46,189 nucleotides of DNA from Methanobrevibacter ruminantium (GTDB lineage Archaea > Methanobacteriota > Methanobacteria > Methanobacteriales > Methanobacteriaceae), in assembly GCA_004553595.1 (NCBI GenBank), contig SFKZ01000015.1, forward strand, positions 1-46,189, written 5' to 3'. A program made the translations under genes and the position numbers. The notes under the pieces are model-generated. The model did no database searches. It had not been told where the DNA came from and saw only the letters and a list, made by a program, of their open reading frames with translations. Shown one piece after another: positions 10,147-19,661 of this stretch. Every line of letters begins with the position of its first letter. The stretch's first letter is position 1.

Positions 10147-11274
10147 ATGAAAGTTGATGATCCTAATACTATAAAAGTTAAAGGTAGTAAGAAAAAAATT
10201 GTATATTCATTAGATTGGACAGCACAAGCTTATGAAGACAGACTTGCTTGTGTAAAGAATTTAGAGAGTGAAGGACTATTAAATGATTTGAGTCCGGCGC
10301 AATTAAACGAAGTCTCTAATTATTTACTTTATTCTGCAGATGTAGATTGTGATGTTGAGTTAAAGCAACCTTCGAAGAAAAGCGTTTCTTATGAAGAAAT
10401 GGTTGAAAATGGAGTTGCTGACATGGCATTTCATAATGCAAAATATAAGAATATATATAAAACTTACAAACCTTTTATAGATAAAGAAAAAGATAAGGAT
10501 ATCCCAGGAATGCAAGATTTATGGGAAGAAATGGAAAAAATTAAGGTTATATATGATTATTTAGATGATTGTTTAAAAGGAAGAAGGGAAAGAGATTTTA
10601 CTAATCCATTAGAAATTAATTACGTAAATCATCATTACTACAAAAATTGGTATATAGATTTATGTTTACAACAATATACTTTAAAAGATGCATATCGTCC
10701 AGTTATGCAATCGCAACAACAAGGTTTTCTTAATATTAGACCTGACGATGACATGTATTTTGGGCTAAGAGTTGGAGAATTCGTCATATGTGAATCTGAT
10801 GAAGACAAAATGATAGATTTATCAAATCCTCTTCATGTTTATCTACTAATGAAAAATTATAAAACCATAAGATATGAGCATGCGAACAGAGCTATTGACG
10901 ATTGGAATGAAATATATGATTTATTAGATAGAGCTATTGCAAGAGTACAATTTAGTGATTGCATATGGGATATATTGGAAATGAAAATTAACGGAGAAAG
11001 AAATGATATCATAGGAGCATATGTAAGAGATAAATATAATGTAAATTATAATGATAATTATATTAGCACTCTATTTACAAAATCAATTAGTAAGAAAATA
11101 GCCAAAGCTGCTGTGATTAATGCAAGAAGAGATTTTCATAAAACTGGAAAAAGAAAATGTATAAGATGTAAAGAAGAAAGATGGGATGATGAATTTTTCT
11201 CATTTGCAAAAAGTTGTGGATATTGTTTACATAAATTAAATGGAACTGGTAGAAAAATTCACTTAAAGGGGTGA
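10147..11274 (+). CDS. Late-operon leader protein with C-terminal zinc ribbon
   Basis: A 375-aa mostly helical protein and the first gene of the packaging/head operon. Its C-terminus holds a zinc ribbon of the rkCxxC...CxxC kind: C338, C341, C357 and C360 within KRKCIRCKEERWDDEFF and CGYC. The rest has no motif I recognise. Its place directly before the terminase genes suggests a packaging or DNA-recognition role, perhaps shared with the next protein, which carries its own zinc ribbon at the N-terminus. It ends with TGA, rare in this window. The start follows AGAGGGAGGG. Confidence 0.85.
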   Translation: MKVDDPNTIKVKGSKKKIVYSLDWTAQAYEDRLACVKNLESEGLLNDLSPAQLNEVSNYLLYSADVDCDVELKQPSKKSVSYEEMVENGVADMAFHNAKYKNIYKTYKPFIDKEKDKDIPGMQDLWEEMEKIKVIYDYLDDCLKGRRERDFTNPLEINYVNHHYYKNWYIDLCLQQYTLKDAYRPVMQSQQQGFLNIRPDDDMYFGLRVGEFVICESDEDKMIDLSNPLHVYLLMKNYKTIRYEHANRAIDDWNEIYDLLDRAIARVQFSDCIWDILEMKINGERNDIIGAYVRDKYNVNYNDNYISTLFTKSISKKIAKAAVINARRDFHKTGKRKCIRCKEERWDDEFFSFAKSCGYCLHKLNGTGRKIHLKG

Positions 11275-11279
11275 TATAA

Positions 11280-12272
11280 ATGGATTATGGGACAAGACGA
11301 TGCGGCAAATGTTCTCAAATAAAATTAATCCAAGATTTGGTTCCTTGTGGTGAAAATTGTTTATTTGGAACTGATGGAGTAAGCACAATTTGTTATGACT
11401 GTGCTTTAGAGAGTATAAATACAAAAGATTTAACTATGGTCGATAAGCTATGTCAGTTTTTAGATATAGCATTTATGGCTGAAGAATGGATAAAAATATC
11501 GAAAACATCTGATAATGAAAGATATATTTTAGAAACATATATTAAAACCGTTAAAAGCAGCGAATATAGCAAATCATCTTGGAAACAATATGACTTATTA
11601 TGGGAAAAAGCGAGAGAAACTGACGCTGTATTAAGCAAATTACCTACATTATCTGCTGATTTATTTATTTATTTAAGAAAGAAGTGGGGCTCATATGACG
11701 ATTTTGGTGTAGAAGACTATTTGAAAATGGAAAGCTATGAAAAGAATACTCTAAATTATTATAATTTTAGGGACGAGGCAAGGAGAGACATGATTCGTAA
11801 GCTTGCTTTAGTATCTGTTTTAATAGATAAAAAGTTAGCTTCTGGAGACACTCGTGAAGTATCAACATTAATAAGTTCTTATCAATCTTTAATGAAAGAA
11901 TCTGGTATTCAAAATGCAGTACAAAATGATACTGAGACCATTGAATCATTAAGTGAGCTAATAGCTTTTTTAGAAGAGCATGGATGGTTAATGGATTATA
12001 AAGTTACAGAAAGCAGAGACATTGTAGATGCGACAATAAGAAATTTTCAACAATATGTTGCTGCAATAGTTGCGGGTTCTGGAGAAGAAATTACTCAGAT
12101 GTATAATACTAAATTAATGGAACAAAACTCAGGAACAAACGTCAATGAAGAAGACATAGAGAGTATGTTTGAGACACAAGAAGCTCAAGAAGAAAGATTT
12201 GAAGATGAAACTCTAAATGAAGAAGAACTAATAGATATGTTTAAGGAGATAAGTAAAGAATATGAAAAATAG
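11280..12272 (+). CDS. Zinc-ribbon protein, probable small terminase subunit
   Basis: A 330-aa protein with an N-terminal cysteine cluster (C8, C11, C27, C38, C41; CGKC and CYDC), a long helical middle and a strongly acidic C-terminus (NEEDIESMF, EEELIDMFKEI). Small terminases recognise the phage DNA and hand it to the large subunit, often through an acidic or helical tail. Position just upstream of the large subunit, with an 11-bp overlap, supports this. No sequence motif proves it. An alternative is a transcription factor for the late genes. The ribosome site is weak (AAAGGGGTGATATAA). Confidence 0.6.
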   Translation: MDYGTRRCGKCSQIKLIQDLVPCGENCLFGTDGVSTICYDCALESINTKDLTMVDKLCQFLDIAFMAEEWIKISKTSDNERYILETYIKTVKSSEYSKSSWKQYDLLWEKARETDAVLSKLPTLSADLFIYLRKKWGSYDDFGVEDYLKMESYEKNTLNYYNFRDEARRDMIRKLALVSVLIDKKLASGDTREVSTLISSYQSLMKESGIQNAVQNDTETIESLSELIAFLEEHGWLMDYKVTESRDIVDATIRNFQQYVAAIVAGSGEEITQMYNTKLMEQNSGTNVNEEDIESMFETQEAQEERFEDETLNEEELIDMFKEISKEYEK

Positions 12273-14028
12273 TTTAGATGAATTCATAGATGCTTATCAT
12301 CATATGTACTCTGAACGTAATGATATAAAAAGAATTGTTGTTACGCCAGATTATGTAATGAATAATTGGGATAATATAACTTATGCAATGCGAATATTGT
12401 ATCTTTATCCAGATTATTTTATAGATATTGTAAAAAGGAAAAATACATATTTACAGCAAGTATTCTTTTATCAAAGAGTTTTTTTAAGAGTTATGGCGAG
12501 ATATCAAAAAGTTAGCGGAATTTTCGTTCGTGCTTATTCAAAATCGTTCTTAAATTTCATATCAATAAATATGAAAGCAATGTGGCAGCCGATGAGCAAA
12601 TTATTCTTATGTGCAGACACTAAAAAACAAGCGGCAATGATCACAAAGGAAAAAATGAATGAAGTTTATTACTTAATTCCATTTTTTGTTAATGAGCTGG
12701 ATATAGCTGATTTTGATAAACAAAAACAACATTATTCAACAGGTGGAGAAGATCAAGCTAAGTTAAAATTCAGAAATGGCTCTGCAATAGATATCGTTTC
12801 TACAACAGATAGTGCCCGTGGAGGACGTAGACATGGAGGTACAATCGAAGAGTTTTCATTGGCAAATCAAGATGAAATTGAAAATGTTGTTATTCCGTTA
12901 TTAAACGTTAACAGAAAAACAATGTGCGGTAAGAATAATCCAACAGAACCGCATGCTTCACAAATAATGATTGGTTCTGCTGGATATAAAAATACCTATG
13001 CTTATAATTTAACAGTTGAGATGTTAGTTGATATGGTATTTGAACCAGATAAAGTATTTGTTTTTGGCGGAGATTATCGAATTCCGGTTATGCACGGACT
13101 ATTAGATAAACGAAAAATTTTAGATAAAATTAAATCTACTGGTACTTATAAATTGGAAACATTTTTAAGAGAATATATGTCAAGATGGGCTGGTGGTAGT
13201 GAAGAGAGTTATTATTCTTATGATTTAATAGATAAGCGTAGGAAAATATTAAGACCCGAGTTTGAACCGGAGCATAGAAGCGATGTTTTTTATACGCTTG
13301 GTGTCGATGTTGGTCGTTTTAGTGATGAAACTGTTTTAGAGATATTCAAAACATATACATCTGGAGAAAGATTTGTTACCCATTTAGTTAATATAATAAT
13401 AATGCCTGGAATAGGTAGACATTTCCAAGATCAATCTATTAAAATTAAACAACTTGATTCTATATTTAACTTTAGGGGAATAGTTGTCGATATAAATGGA
13501 CCAGGAGCTGGTATTGCAGATTTCTTAATAATTGAGCAAGAAAAAGATGGCGATTATTATCCTGCATATGGCTTTAGTAATAAGCCAAAATATAAAAAGA
13601 CCGAAATGCCAGGATGTATAAGAAAATTATATGGCGTCGAGGCAAGTCCAGGCGCTAACTCAGATTATTATAAGAATGCACATTTGATGCTTAGTTTAGA
13701 CAGAGTTCGTCTCCTTATTAATGAACGACAAGCAAGAACTTATTTTGCTCAGTTTGATTATTGGAGAAAAATGAAAGTAGACAAAAAAGCCACTCAGTTA
13801 ATTCCTTATATATCTACAACTAAATTGCAGGATCAATTGGCGAATCTGAAGGCTAATATTGAAACTGCGACAAGTAATATAAATGTTCAAAAGATTAAGA
13901 CAACAATCGGAAAAGACTTAGTTTCCTCATTTATTTATGGTTTGTGGTTTATAAGTCTAGAAGAAGAAAAAGAATTAAAAAAACGTGCTGGAAAGGGTAC
14001 GTTAGGACAATATTCTTTTTATAATTAG
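12262..14028 (+). CDS. terL: Terminase large subunit
   Basis: The 588-aa DNA packaging motor fills procapsids with ATP and cuts the DNA. The ATPase half has a deviant Walker A, FVRAYSKSF at 88-96 (K94), and a Walker B-like GTIEEF with E196 and E197. The nuclease half has the RNase H-like acidic residues D349 in LGVDVGR, D410 in GIVVDINGPG and D552 in GKDLVSSFIYGL. The length is normal for the family. It overlaps the previous gene by 11 bp and precedes the portal gene. The Walker A lysine is preceded by Ser instead of the usual Gly. Confidence 0.92.
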   Translation: MKNSLDEFIDAYHHMYSERNDIKRIVVTPDYVMNNWDNITYAMRILYLYPDYFIDIVKRKNTYLQQVFFYQRVFLRVMARYQKVSGIFVRAYSKSFLNFISINMKAMWQPMSKLFLCADTKKQAAMITKEKMNEVYYLIPFFVNELDIADFDKQKQHYSTGGEDQAKLKFRNGSAIDIVSTTDSARGGRRHGGTIEEFSLANQDEIENVVIPLLNVNRKTMCGKNNPTEPHASQIMIGSAGYKNTYAYNLTVEMLVDMVFEPDKVFVFGGDYRIPVMHGLLDKRKILDKIKSTGTYKLETFLREYMSRWAGGSEESYYSYDLIDKRRKILRPEFEPEHRSDVFYTLGVDVGRFSDETVLEIFKTYTSGERFVTHLVNIIIMPGIGRHFQDQSIKIKQLDSIFNFRGIVVDINGPGAGIADFLIIEQEKDGDYYPAYGFSNKPKYKKTEMPGCIRKLYGVEASPGANSDYYKNAHLMLSLDRVRLLINERQARTYFAQFDYWRKMKVDKKATQLIPYISTTKLQDQLANLKANIETATSNINVQKIKTTIGKDLVSSFIYGLWFISLEEEKELKKRAGKGTLGQYSFYN

Positions 14029-14040
14029 GAGGTGTAGAAA

Positions 14041-15606
14041 ATGGAGAAAGAGAAAAAAACCAATACTTTTGAAGACAAAGACAAATTAATAGCTCGTTTC
14101 CAAAAATTGGCTAAAGCAATAAATAAATATGATCCTAGTTATGATAAAGTTTTAGACCTAGACCGTGTTAGGGGATACAATCCAAAGAGTATAACTTATG
14201 AGAAGTTAATGGAATTATCTCCAGAAGATCCACTATGGATTACTTTATCAAGGGTTTATTATAATGAACCACAATATCAAAGAATTATACTTTATTATGC
14301 AACACTATTTTTAAATTATTATTATGTGTCTCCTGTTGATTTATCAAGTACAGGAAGAACTGTAAATAAGAAAAAATTAGAAAAAGAGTATAATGATGTT
14401 TTAGCATTTTTAGACGACGAGATAAAAGTAGAAGATTTTACTGTACGTACTTTAATTGATATTCTTGTAGACGGTAGGGTTTTCTATTATTATGATTTTA
14501 TTAACATGGACGGAAAACCATATTTTCAATTATGCAAATTACCATCAGATTATTGTGAAATAATTGGAAATGCAAAAAATGGACAAATGCCAATTTTTGA
14601 ATTAGATATGAGTTTTATTGACCAAGTTATGGCATCTTTAGTGTCAATTGATCCTAATATAACAAAGGAGGATGTATTAAAGCAATATCCTAAAGGATTG
14701 CGAACTGCTTACTACCGTTGGAAAAATAATGGAGAAAGAAAAATATTAGTAACTCCAGTACACGGTATTGGCTTTACAAGTTATAATGGAATGCCTCCTT
14801 TTGCCGGCATATTAAGACAAATTGTTAGAATGAGAAAATTCGAAGATGTACGAGATAATTATATTGAAGATAGTCTTCAAAAAATCTTGTTCCAACATGT
14901 TAAAATCGACAGTAATGGAGATCCTGAAATCGATTTAGCGCTTGCTGCTGAATTTCATGACAACTTAAAGAAAATCACAAAGAAGATGGAAAGAGTAAAT
15001 GCTTTAACATCTTTAGCAGATGTAAGTGTATTAGACTTATCTGATACTTCAAGAGAAAATGATTTGGACTTTATTGACAAATTTGAAGAAAAGATGTACA
15101 ATGAAGCTGGTGTTCCTCAAGCTATTTTCAATGGGGACACTGCTGGAGTGTTAGAATTCTCAGCAAGAAAAGATGAATCATTTATTTGGAACATTATGGA
15201 AAAAATAAGTACATGGTTATCTTTTATTTGTAATGCCGAGATAGGCGCAAGAGGAAAAAGAACTTACAATTTTGTAGTTTCATATTTACCGATTTCCTAT
15301 CGTAATAGGGAGAAAATGATGGACACTTATTTGAAGAATGCGCAGTATGGATACAGCAAAATCATTCCTCAAATAGCTGTTGGTGTTAAGCAAAGACACT
15401 TTGAGTCTCTTTTATATTTGGAAAATGATTTATTGAAGCTCGACAAAAGACTCGTTCCCCTAATGAGTTCTCATACAATGAGTGGAAAGGGTGGAACCGC
15501 TGCTCAACAAACTGCAGATGCAGCTAGTAATGTTGAGGGAGGAAGACCACAATCATCAACAGATGAAAAGACAGACGGAACTCTTAAAAAAGAGGATAGT
15601 CAATAA
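14041..15606 (+). CDS. Portal protein
   Basis: A 521-aa protein directly after the large terminase, in the usual place for the portal, the dodecameric ring at one vertex through which DNA enters and leaves. It has the mixed alpha/beta layout of portals. The long helix around YIEDSLQKILFQHVK and the helical segment near 300-340 fit the wing and stem. The C-terminal 40 residues are low-complexity and polar (GGTAAQQTADAASN), as in many portal tails. The start follows AGGAGGTGTAGAAA. The assignment rests on size, order and general pattern. Confidence 0.85.
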   Translation: MEKEKKTNTFEDKDKLIARFQKLAKAINKYDPSYDKVLDLDRVRGYNPKSITYEKLMELSPEDPLWITLSRVYYNEPQYQRIILYYATLFLNYYYVSPVDLSSTGRTVNKKKLEKEYNDVLAFLDDEIKVEDFTVRTLIDILVDGRVFYYYDFINMDGKPYFQLCKLPSDYCEIIGNAKNGQMPIFELDMSFIDQVMASLVSIDPNITKEDVLKQYPKGLRTAYYRWKNNGERKILVTPVHGIGFTSYNGMPPFAGILRQIVRMRKFEDVRDNYIEDSLQKILFQHVKIDSNGDPEIDLALAAEFHDNLKKITKKMERVNALTSLADVSVLDLSDTSRENDLDFIDKFEEKMYNEAGVPQAIFNGDTAGVLEFSARKDESFIWNIMEKISTWLSFICNAEIGARGKRTYNFVVSYLPISYRNREKMMDTYLKNAQYGYSKIIPQIAVGVKQRHFESLLYLENDLLKLDKRLVPLMSSHTMSGKGGTAAQQTADAASNVEGGRPQSSTDEKTDGTLKKEDSQ

Positions 15607-15620
15607 AGGAGGCAAGTGAT

Positions 15621-16967
15621 ATGGACTTAACAAAATATGCTGCCCTAGACATCAAGATGACTAAGTTTTCTAAAATTAATAGTCAATTTTCATTGGGAAG
15701 AGCAAGAGTATTCTATGAAGGACCAAATGTCAATCGTACTATTATTGATGCAGACGTAGCTGAAAAGTTGATACAAACCATTCCTGGTACTCCTATTGTT
15801 GGAAGATATAATTCTGAGGAAGGAGATTTTGAAGGACACGGCGAAGGTCAAATAGCTTACGGCTTTGTCCCATTAGATCCTCATCCCATGAGGGTAGAAG
15901 TTACAGAAGAAGTTTATGGTTTACCTGTAAAAAGGAAATACTATGAAGTAGATGCTGTAATATGGGACGGAAGATTTCCTGAAGCCCAAAAAATTTTGGA
16001 AGAGGAGAAATCTCTATCAATGGAACTTAATCCTGAAACTATGGACGGTGAATTTGAGATTTATGATGACAAGCATTATTTAAGAATTACTAATGCCGAA
16101 TTCTTCGGAATTACTGTTCTTGGTGATGCGCACACTCCTTGCTTCAAGGATGCCAAGTTCTTTCAAGCATATGCGAATATGCTTAGCGCTTATGAAGCGT
16201 TAGAACAAGAATCGAATATAGGAGGTACAAATATGCCAAACACAGAAAAAAAAGTAGATGTTGTTGAAGTTAATGAAACAGATTCTACTATAGTTAATGA
16301 AGAGGCTACTGTTGAAACTGAGACTCCTGAAGTTGAAGAAACTGAAGCTGTTGAAGTAACAGAAGACGAAGCGGCTGAAGCTACTCCTACTGAAGACGGT
16401 GTTGAAGAAGGAACAGAAGAAGAAACTGAAGCCGAAGAAGAATCTGAAGACGAATATGCTTGCAAAAAGAAAAAAGAAAAGTATGAAGACGAAGATTCTG
16501 AAAATTCTGGAGATGAAACTGCTGAAGAAGTAGAAGAAATCGAAGAAGAAGCTGAAGAAGAAACTGCTGAGTCTGAAGAAGAACCAGAAGTAGAAGAAGA
16601 AACAGAAGCTGAATCTACTGTTGAAGATGAAACAGAAGCATTAAAAGCTAAAGTTGCTGAATTAACAGAAAAATTAGAAGTATATGAAAATGCAGCTAAA
16701 GAAGAATTAATTAATAAATTCTCTTCTAAAATAAACGATAGTGATTTTATGTCTGACATAAAAGAAAATATTGGTAATTATAGCGTAGAAGATTTAAAAT
16801 CAACTTTAGGTGCAAAACTTGCTGAACAAGTATTGGTTGAAGAAGAAAGCGATGAAAATAAAGTAAATGGTATGATATATTCATTTAATGGCATTGCTAA
16901 AAAAGAAACTAAAAAAGGATGGCAAGAATTAGTTAGAGCTACAAAAGCTGCTAATAAGAAAAATTAA
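15621..16967 (+). CDS. Capsid maturation protease fused to scaffold
   Basis: 448 aa. Residues 1-195 are a folded domain typical of prohead proteins in this position (RARVFYEGPNVNRT, GDFEGHGEGQIAYGF, KSLSMELNPETMDG, FFGITVLGDAHTP). They probably form the maturation protease, with S141 or S143 in SLSMEL a candidate nucleophile. Residues 205-345 are extremely Glu-rich, broken by CKKKKEK, followed by a coiled-coil (TEALKAKVAELTEKLEVYE) and a basic C-terminus that would bind the capsid shell. That is a scaffold design. An internal ribosome site and in-frame ATG at 16233 could make scaffold alone. Confidence 0.8.
   Translation: MDLTKYAALDIKMTKFSKINSQFSLGRARVFYEGPNVNRTIIDADVAEKLIQTIPGTPIVGRYNSEEGDFEGHGEGQIAYGFVPLDPHPMRVEVTEEVYGLPVKRKYYEVDAVIWDGRFPEAQKILEEEKSLSMELNPETMDGEFEIYDDKHYLRITNAEFFGITVLGDAHTPCFKDAKFFQAYANMLSAYEALEQESNIGGTNMPNTEKKVDVVEVNETDSTIVNEEATVETETPEVEETEAVEVTEDEAAEATPTEDGVEEGTEEETEAEEESEDEYACKKKKEKYEDEDSENSGDETAEEVEEIEEEAEEETAESEEEPEVEEETEAESTVEDETEALKAKVAELTEKLEVYENAAKEELINKFSSKINDSDFMSDIKENIGNYSVEDLKSTLGAKLAEQVLVEEESDENKVNGMIYSFNGIAKKETKKGWQELVRATKAANKKN
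16220..16235 (+). promoter_or_regulatory. Internal ribosome site and start for a separate scaffold
   Basis: AGGAGG (16220-16225) lies seven bases before an ATG (16233-16235) that is in frame with 15621-16967, exactly at the junction of the protease and scaffold domains (residue 205). It would give a 244-aa scaffold protein ending at 16967. Confidence 0.75.
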
Positions 16968-16983
16968 ATGGAGGTAATTAAAC

Positions 16984-17502
16984 ATGGCTCAATATAAGAT
17001 TTCTGGTCATGGTGTTGTTGAACACAATTTCTTAGCTTCTGAAGCTACAAGACAAATTGAAGCTCAAACACCTGTAAAAGATGGAATTGAAACATTAGAG
17101 AATGGTATGATCCTTTTCATTGATCGTAAGAAAAACGAAATCGTTAAAGAAGAAGTTTCTTGTCCTTATTTAATGCATTCAACTGTAAGATATTACAGAG
17201 CAGGAGAAAGAGGACTTAATCATTTTGTTTTCAACGTAAACAATGAAGAAGAATTACCAAGATTATGGAAATTATCTGAAGGAGACAGTTTCCACACTAA
17301 TTTAATTTCTGGAGACTATGCTGATAATAAAGCTTTCGATGATGCTTTCGCAAACGGAAGTTTATATGGATATCCAGATGGTAACGGAATGATAAAAGTT
17401 ACTGAAACAAGAAACGAAAACGCTAAATGTGAATTTATCGTTAGTAAAAGTACAATGCAAAATGACGAAGTAGGATTCTACGTTGTTGTTAATAAAGCGT
17501 AA
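16984..17502 (+). CDS. Small head protein, probable decoration or capsid-associated
   Basis: A 172-aa strand-rich protein between scaffold and major capsid genes. No signal or membrane part. It opens MAQYKISGHGVVEHNFLAS and ends EVGFYVVVNKA. Decoration proteins or head stabilisers are often found here. The family was not recognised. It has a good ribosome site (ATGGAGGTAATTAAAC), and its codon use, like that of the capsid gene, favours GAA, GTT, GCT and AGA, pointing to high expression. Confidence 0.7.
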   Translation: MAQYKISGHGVVEHNFLASEATRQIEAQTPVKDGIETLENGMILFIDRKKNEIVKEEVSCPYLMHSTVRYYRAGERGLNHFVFNVNNEEELPRLWKLSEGDSFHTNLISGDYADNKAFDDAFANGSLYGYPDGNGMIKVTETRNENAKCEFIVSKSTMQNDEVGFYVVVNKA

Positions 17503-17517
17503 GGGAGGTAGAAAGAT

Positions 17518-18534
17518 ATGGATAACATGAAAGATATCGTTGACTTAGCAGTTGCTACAGTTACTAAAGAAAATATTCCTTCTGAATTCACTGCTGCTGA
17601 CCTTGAAAATTCACTTCGTGAACAATTAAGTGCTTTCCAAGATTACAAATATCTTAGAAAACATGCAGCTGATTTATATGAAATAATCGAAGAAGTAGCT
17701 AATATCGTTATACCAAGAAAGGTATTAGAACAATTCGGTGGTTTCGCTGAAATCAGAAGAAAAGGATATGGAGAAAAAATTAGCTTCACTGTAAGAACTG
17801 GTAAATACAGAGGTAAAAAATTCGTTACTAAAGCAGGAGATCAAGGTATTTATAAAACATTTACTTTAGATAACAAAGAATTAGTAATGCAACCAAGAGT
17901 ATATGCTGGTGCTACAAGATTAGAAATTGAAGACTTCTTATTAGGAAGAATTTCAATGTCTGAACTATTAGATGTATTAACAGAAGCTTTAGAAGAAAAA
18001 TTATATATTGAAATTCAAAAAGCTTTAATCGCTTCATTCAATGCTCCAGATAGACCTGCTGCAAACAAATATGAAGGTGCTGGATTAATTATGGATCAAT
18101 TCGATAAGTTAATCAACACCGTAAGAGCTTATGGAGACAGCGTTAATATTTATTGTACATTTGCTTTCGCAAGTAAATTATACAATAATCCAGGATGGAC
18201 TACTGTTACAAATCCTAAAATAAGCGACAGAGACGTTGAAGATATAAGAAACCAAGGATACGTTGGTACTTACAAAGGATGCAACGTTATAATCCTTAAC
18301 CAATCATTCACTGATGATACTAACACTGAAACAATCGTAAATGATGCTTATGCATACATTATGCCAGTTGGAGCTGAAAAACCAGTTAAAATTGCATTCG
18401 AAGGTCCTACATTCGTAAGAAACTTCACTGACGCAGTTTTATCTCAAGAAATTAGTCTTGAACAAATGTTCGATGTTGCTGTATTATCTCACAATTATTG
18501 GGCAATCTACAAAGACACAAGCTTAGAAGCGTAG
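17518..18534 (+). CDS. Major capsid protein (HK97-fold)
   Basis: A 338-aa protein in the normal position and size range for the shell subunit. The N-terminal helical arm (1-75) is followed by a region like the E-loop (GYGEKISFTVRTGKYRGKKFV) and an A-domain with the typical late segment (IYCTFAFASKLYNNPGW, GTYKGCNVIILNQSF, AYAYIMPVGAEKPVKIAFEGP). It is followed at once by a strong terminator and a new promoter, which fits the most abundant virion protein. The ribosome site is GGGAGGTAGAAAGAT. Confidence 0.9.
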   Translation: MDNMKDIVDLAVATVTKENIPSEFTAADLENSLREQLSAFQDYKYLRKHAADLYEIIEEVANIVIPRKVLEQFGGFAEIRRKGYGEKISFTVRTGKYRGKKFVTKAGDQGIYKTFTLDNKELVMQPRVYAGATRLEIEDFLLGRISMSELLDVLTEALEEKLYIEIQKALIASFNAPDRPAANKYEGAGLIMDQFDKLINTVRAYGDSVNIYCTFAFASKLYNNPGWTTVTNPKISDRDVEDIRNQGYVGTYKGCNVIILNQSFTDDTNTETIVNDAYAYIMPVGAEKPVKIAFEGPTFVRNFTDAVLSQEISLEQMFDVAVLSHNYWAIYKDTSLEA

Positions 18535-18540
18535 TTATAT

Positions 18541-18567
18541 AAAAAGAGCCGAAAGGTTCTTTTTTAT
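18541..18567 (+). terminator. Terminator after the capsid gene
   Basis: AAAAAGAGCC, loop GAAA, GGTTCTTTTTT: a stable hairpin with a GNRA loop and T run. Confidence 0.85.
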
Positions 18568-18582
18568 TTATTATAAAAATAT

Positions 18583-18611
18583 TTGACAAAAAGAATAAAA
18601 TATGTTAAATT
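18583..18611 (+). promoter_or_regulatory. Promoter restarting transcription after the capsid gene
   Basis: TTGACA (18583-18588), a 17-bp spacer, TAAATT (18606-18611). The -10 is imperfect, so it is weaker than the early promoters. Confidence 0.6.
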
Positions 18612-18620
18612 ATTATTAAC

Positions 18621-18662
18621 ACGGAGAGTGCCTACTATACTGTAGGAAAAGAAAAAATCCGT
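18621..18662 (+). promoter_or_regulatory. Folded leader after the capsid terminator
   Basis: ACGGA (18621-18625) pairs with TCCGT (18658-18662), enclosing CCTAC (18631-18635)/GTAGG (18642-18646). It sits about 12 bases before the ribosome site GGAGGT. The word GCCTACTA is shared with the leader at 23283. Confidence 0.5.
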
Positions 18663-18687
18663 AAAAGAGATGATGGAGGTTGAAAAA

Positions 18688-19182
18688 ATGGACAATAAAT
18701 TTATTGAAATTAGATTATTAAATGTTGGCGATTGCGGAGTTGGATTAAGAGATACTCAAGGAAGATTTTATAATATTCCTATGAACAGTCAATTAAGAAT
18801 ATCTTTAGATAGTTTTAAAAATATCTTAGATTATCCAGTTAGCAAAAAAATGATTTGCCAAGGATTAATAAAAGTAGAAGGAATCACAGAAGAAATGTTA
18901 TATGGAAGTATTCTTAGTGATGAAGAAAGAGATTACATTTTAGGAGATCGTGTTTGCGAAGTTGAAGAAGATGCAGGAATTCATCAAATTCATGTAGAAG
19001 AAGAAACTGCAGAAGTTCCTATTGTAAAAGCTATTACTTTCTATAATTGGATTAAAAATGATAAAGAAGATAAAATAAGAGAAGCTTTAAAAAATCCAGT
19101 AAACTATGATACAATCAAAGAAATTGTTGCAAAGAATGATAGATATAACACAGATTTAGTTAAAAAAATATTATCAGAATAA
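18688..19182 (+). CDS. Head-tail region protein, 164 aa
   Basis: Not recognised by family. An N-terminal small beta domain (FIEIRLLNVGDCGVGLRDTQ) is followed by an acidic linker (CEVEEDAGIHQIHVEEET) and a helical C-terminus (AITFYNWIKNDKEDKIREAL). It follows the capsid gene and precedes the connector genes, so it may be a virion surface or neck component. The ATG at 18688 is chosen because TGGAGGT lies seven bases upstream. The ATG at 18670 comes before that site. Confidence 0.7.
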   Translation: MDNKFIEIRLLNVGDCGVGLRDTQGRFYNIPMNSQLRISLDSFKNILDYPVSKKMICQGLIKVEGITEEMLYGSILSDEERDYILGDRVCEVEEDAGIHQIHVEEETAEVPIVKAITFYNWIKNDKEDKIREALKNPVNYDTIKEIVAKNDRYNTDLVKKILSE

Positions 19183-19193
19183 GGAGGGATAAA

Positions 19194-19661
19194 ATGGGAA
19201 CAAAGTATATAGAGATATACGAATCCTTTCTTAGTGCCGTAACAGATGATAGATTTGCGGTAATGTCAGAAGAAGAATTAATGACAGATTTATTACCTCT
19301 TCTAAAGAGATCAATATATTATTTATGTAGAATAGCAAAAGAAACAGAATATAGAGTATTGCCAGGATATGATCTTCATGCAAGAAACGATGAAGAAGGA
19401 TATTTTGAGCAATCTTTGTCAGATCATGAAATAGAATGTTTGGCTTGGGGTATGGTTGTTTCTTGGACAGAGCAACAATTAAATTCAACAAGATTAATAG
19501 AACAACAATATTATGATGCAGGTATTAAAACTTATTCACCAAATGAAACGATGAAGAATTTGCTTGAATTACATGATGGATATTATAAACGCTTAAAAAA
19601 TAGACTTACTGAATATGGCTATAAAACTATCAATATCTCTACATTTGGAGGTAATGAATAA
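19194..19661 (+). CDS. Probable head-tail adaptor
   Basis: A 155-aa helical protein, beginning MGTKYIEIYESFLSAVTDDRF, with helices LLPLLKRSIYYLCRIAKE and DHEIECLAWGMVVSWTEQQL. This is the pattern of the adaptor that docks under the portal in siphophages. The assignment rests on gene order and helical make-up. The start follows AAGGAGGGATAAA, and the stop overlaps the next ATG by one base. Confidence 0.6.
   Translation: MGTKYIEIYESFLSAVTDDRFAVMSEEELMTDLLPLLKRSIYYLCRIAKETEYRVLPGYDLHARNDEEGYFEQSLSDHEIECLAWGMVVSWTEQQLNSTRLIEQQYYDAGIKTYSPNETMKNLLELHDGYYKRLKNRLTEYGYKTINISTFGGNE

Noticed and set aside
12262..14028. Mycoplasma-type genetic code (TGA as Trp)
   Set aside because: Long genes use TGG for Trp and are open in the standard code. 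A recoded genome of this AT content would show many in-frame TGA.
16190..16759. Minus-strand Ser/Val-rich 189-codon reading frame
   Set aside because: A pure shadow of the Glu-rich scaffold repeats on the + strand.
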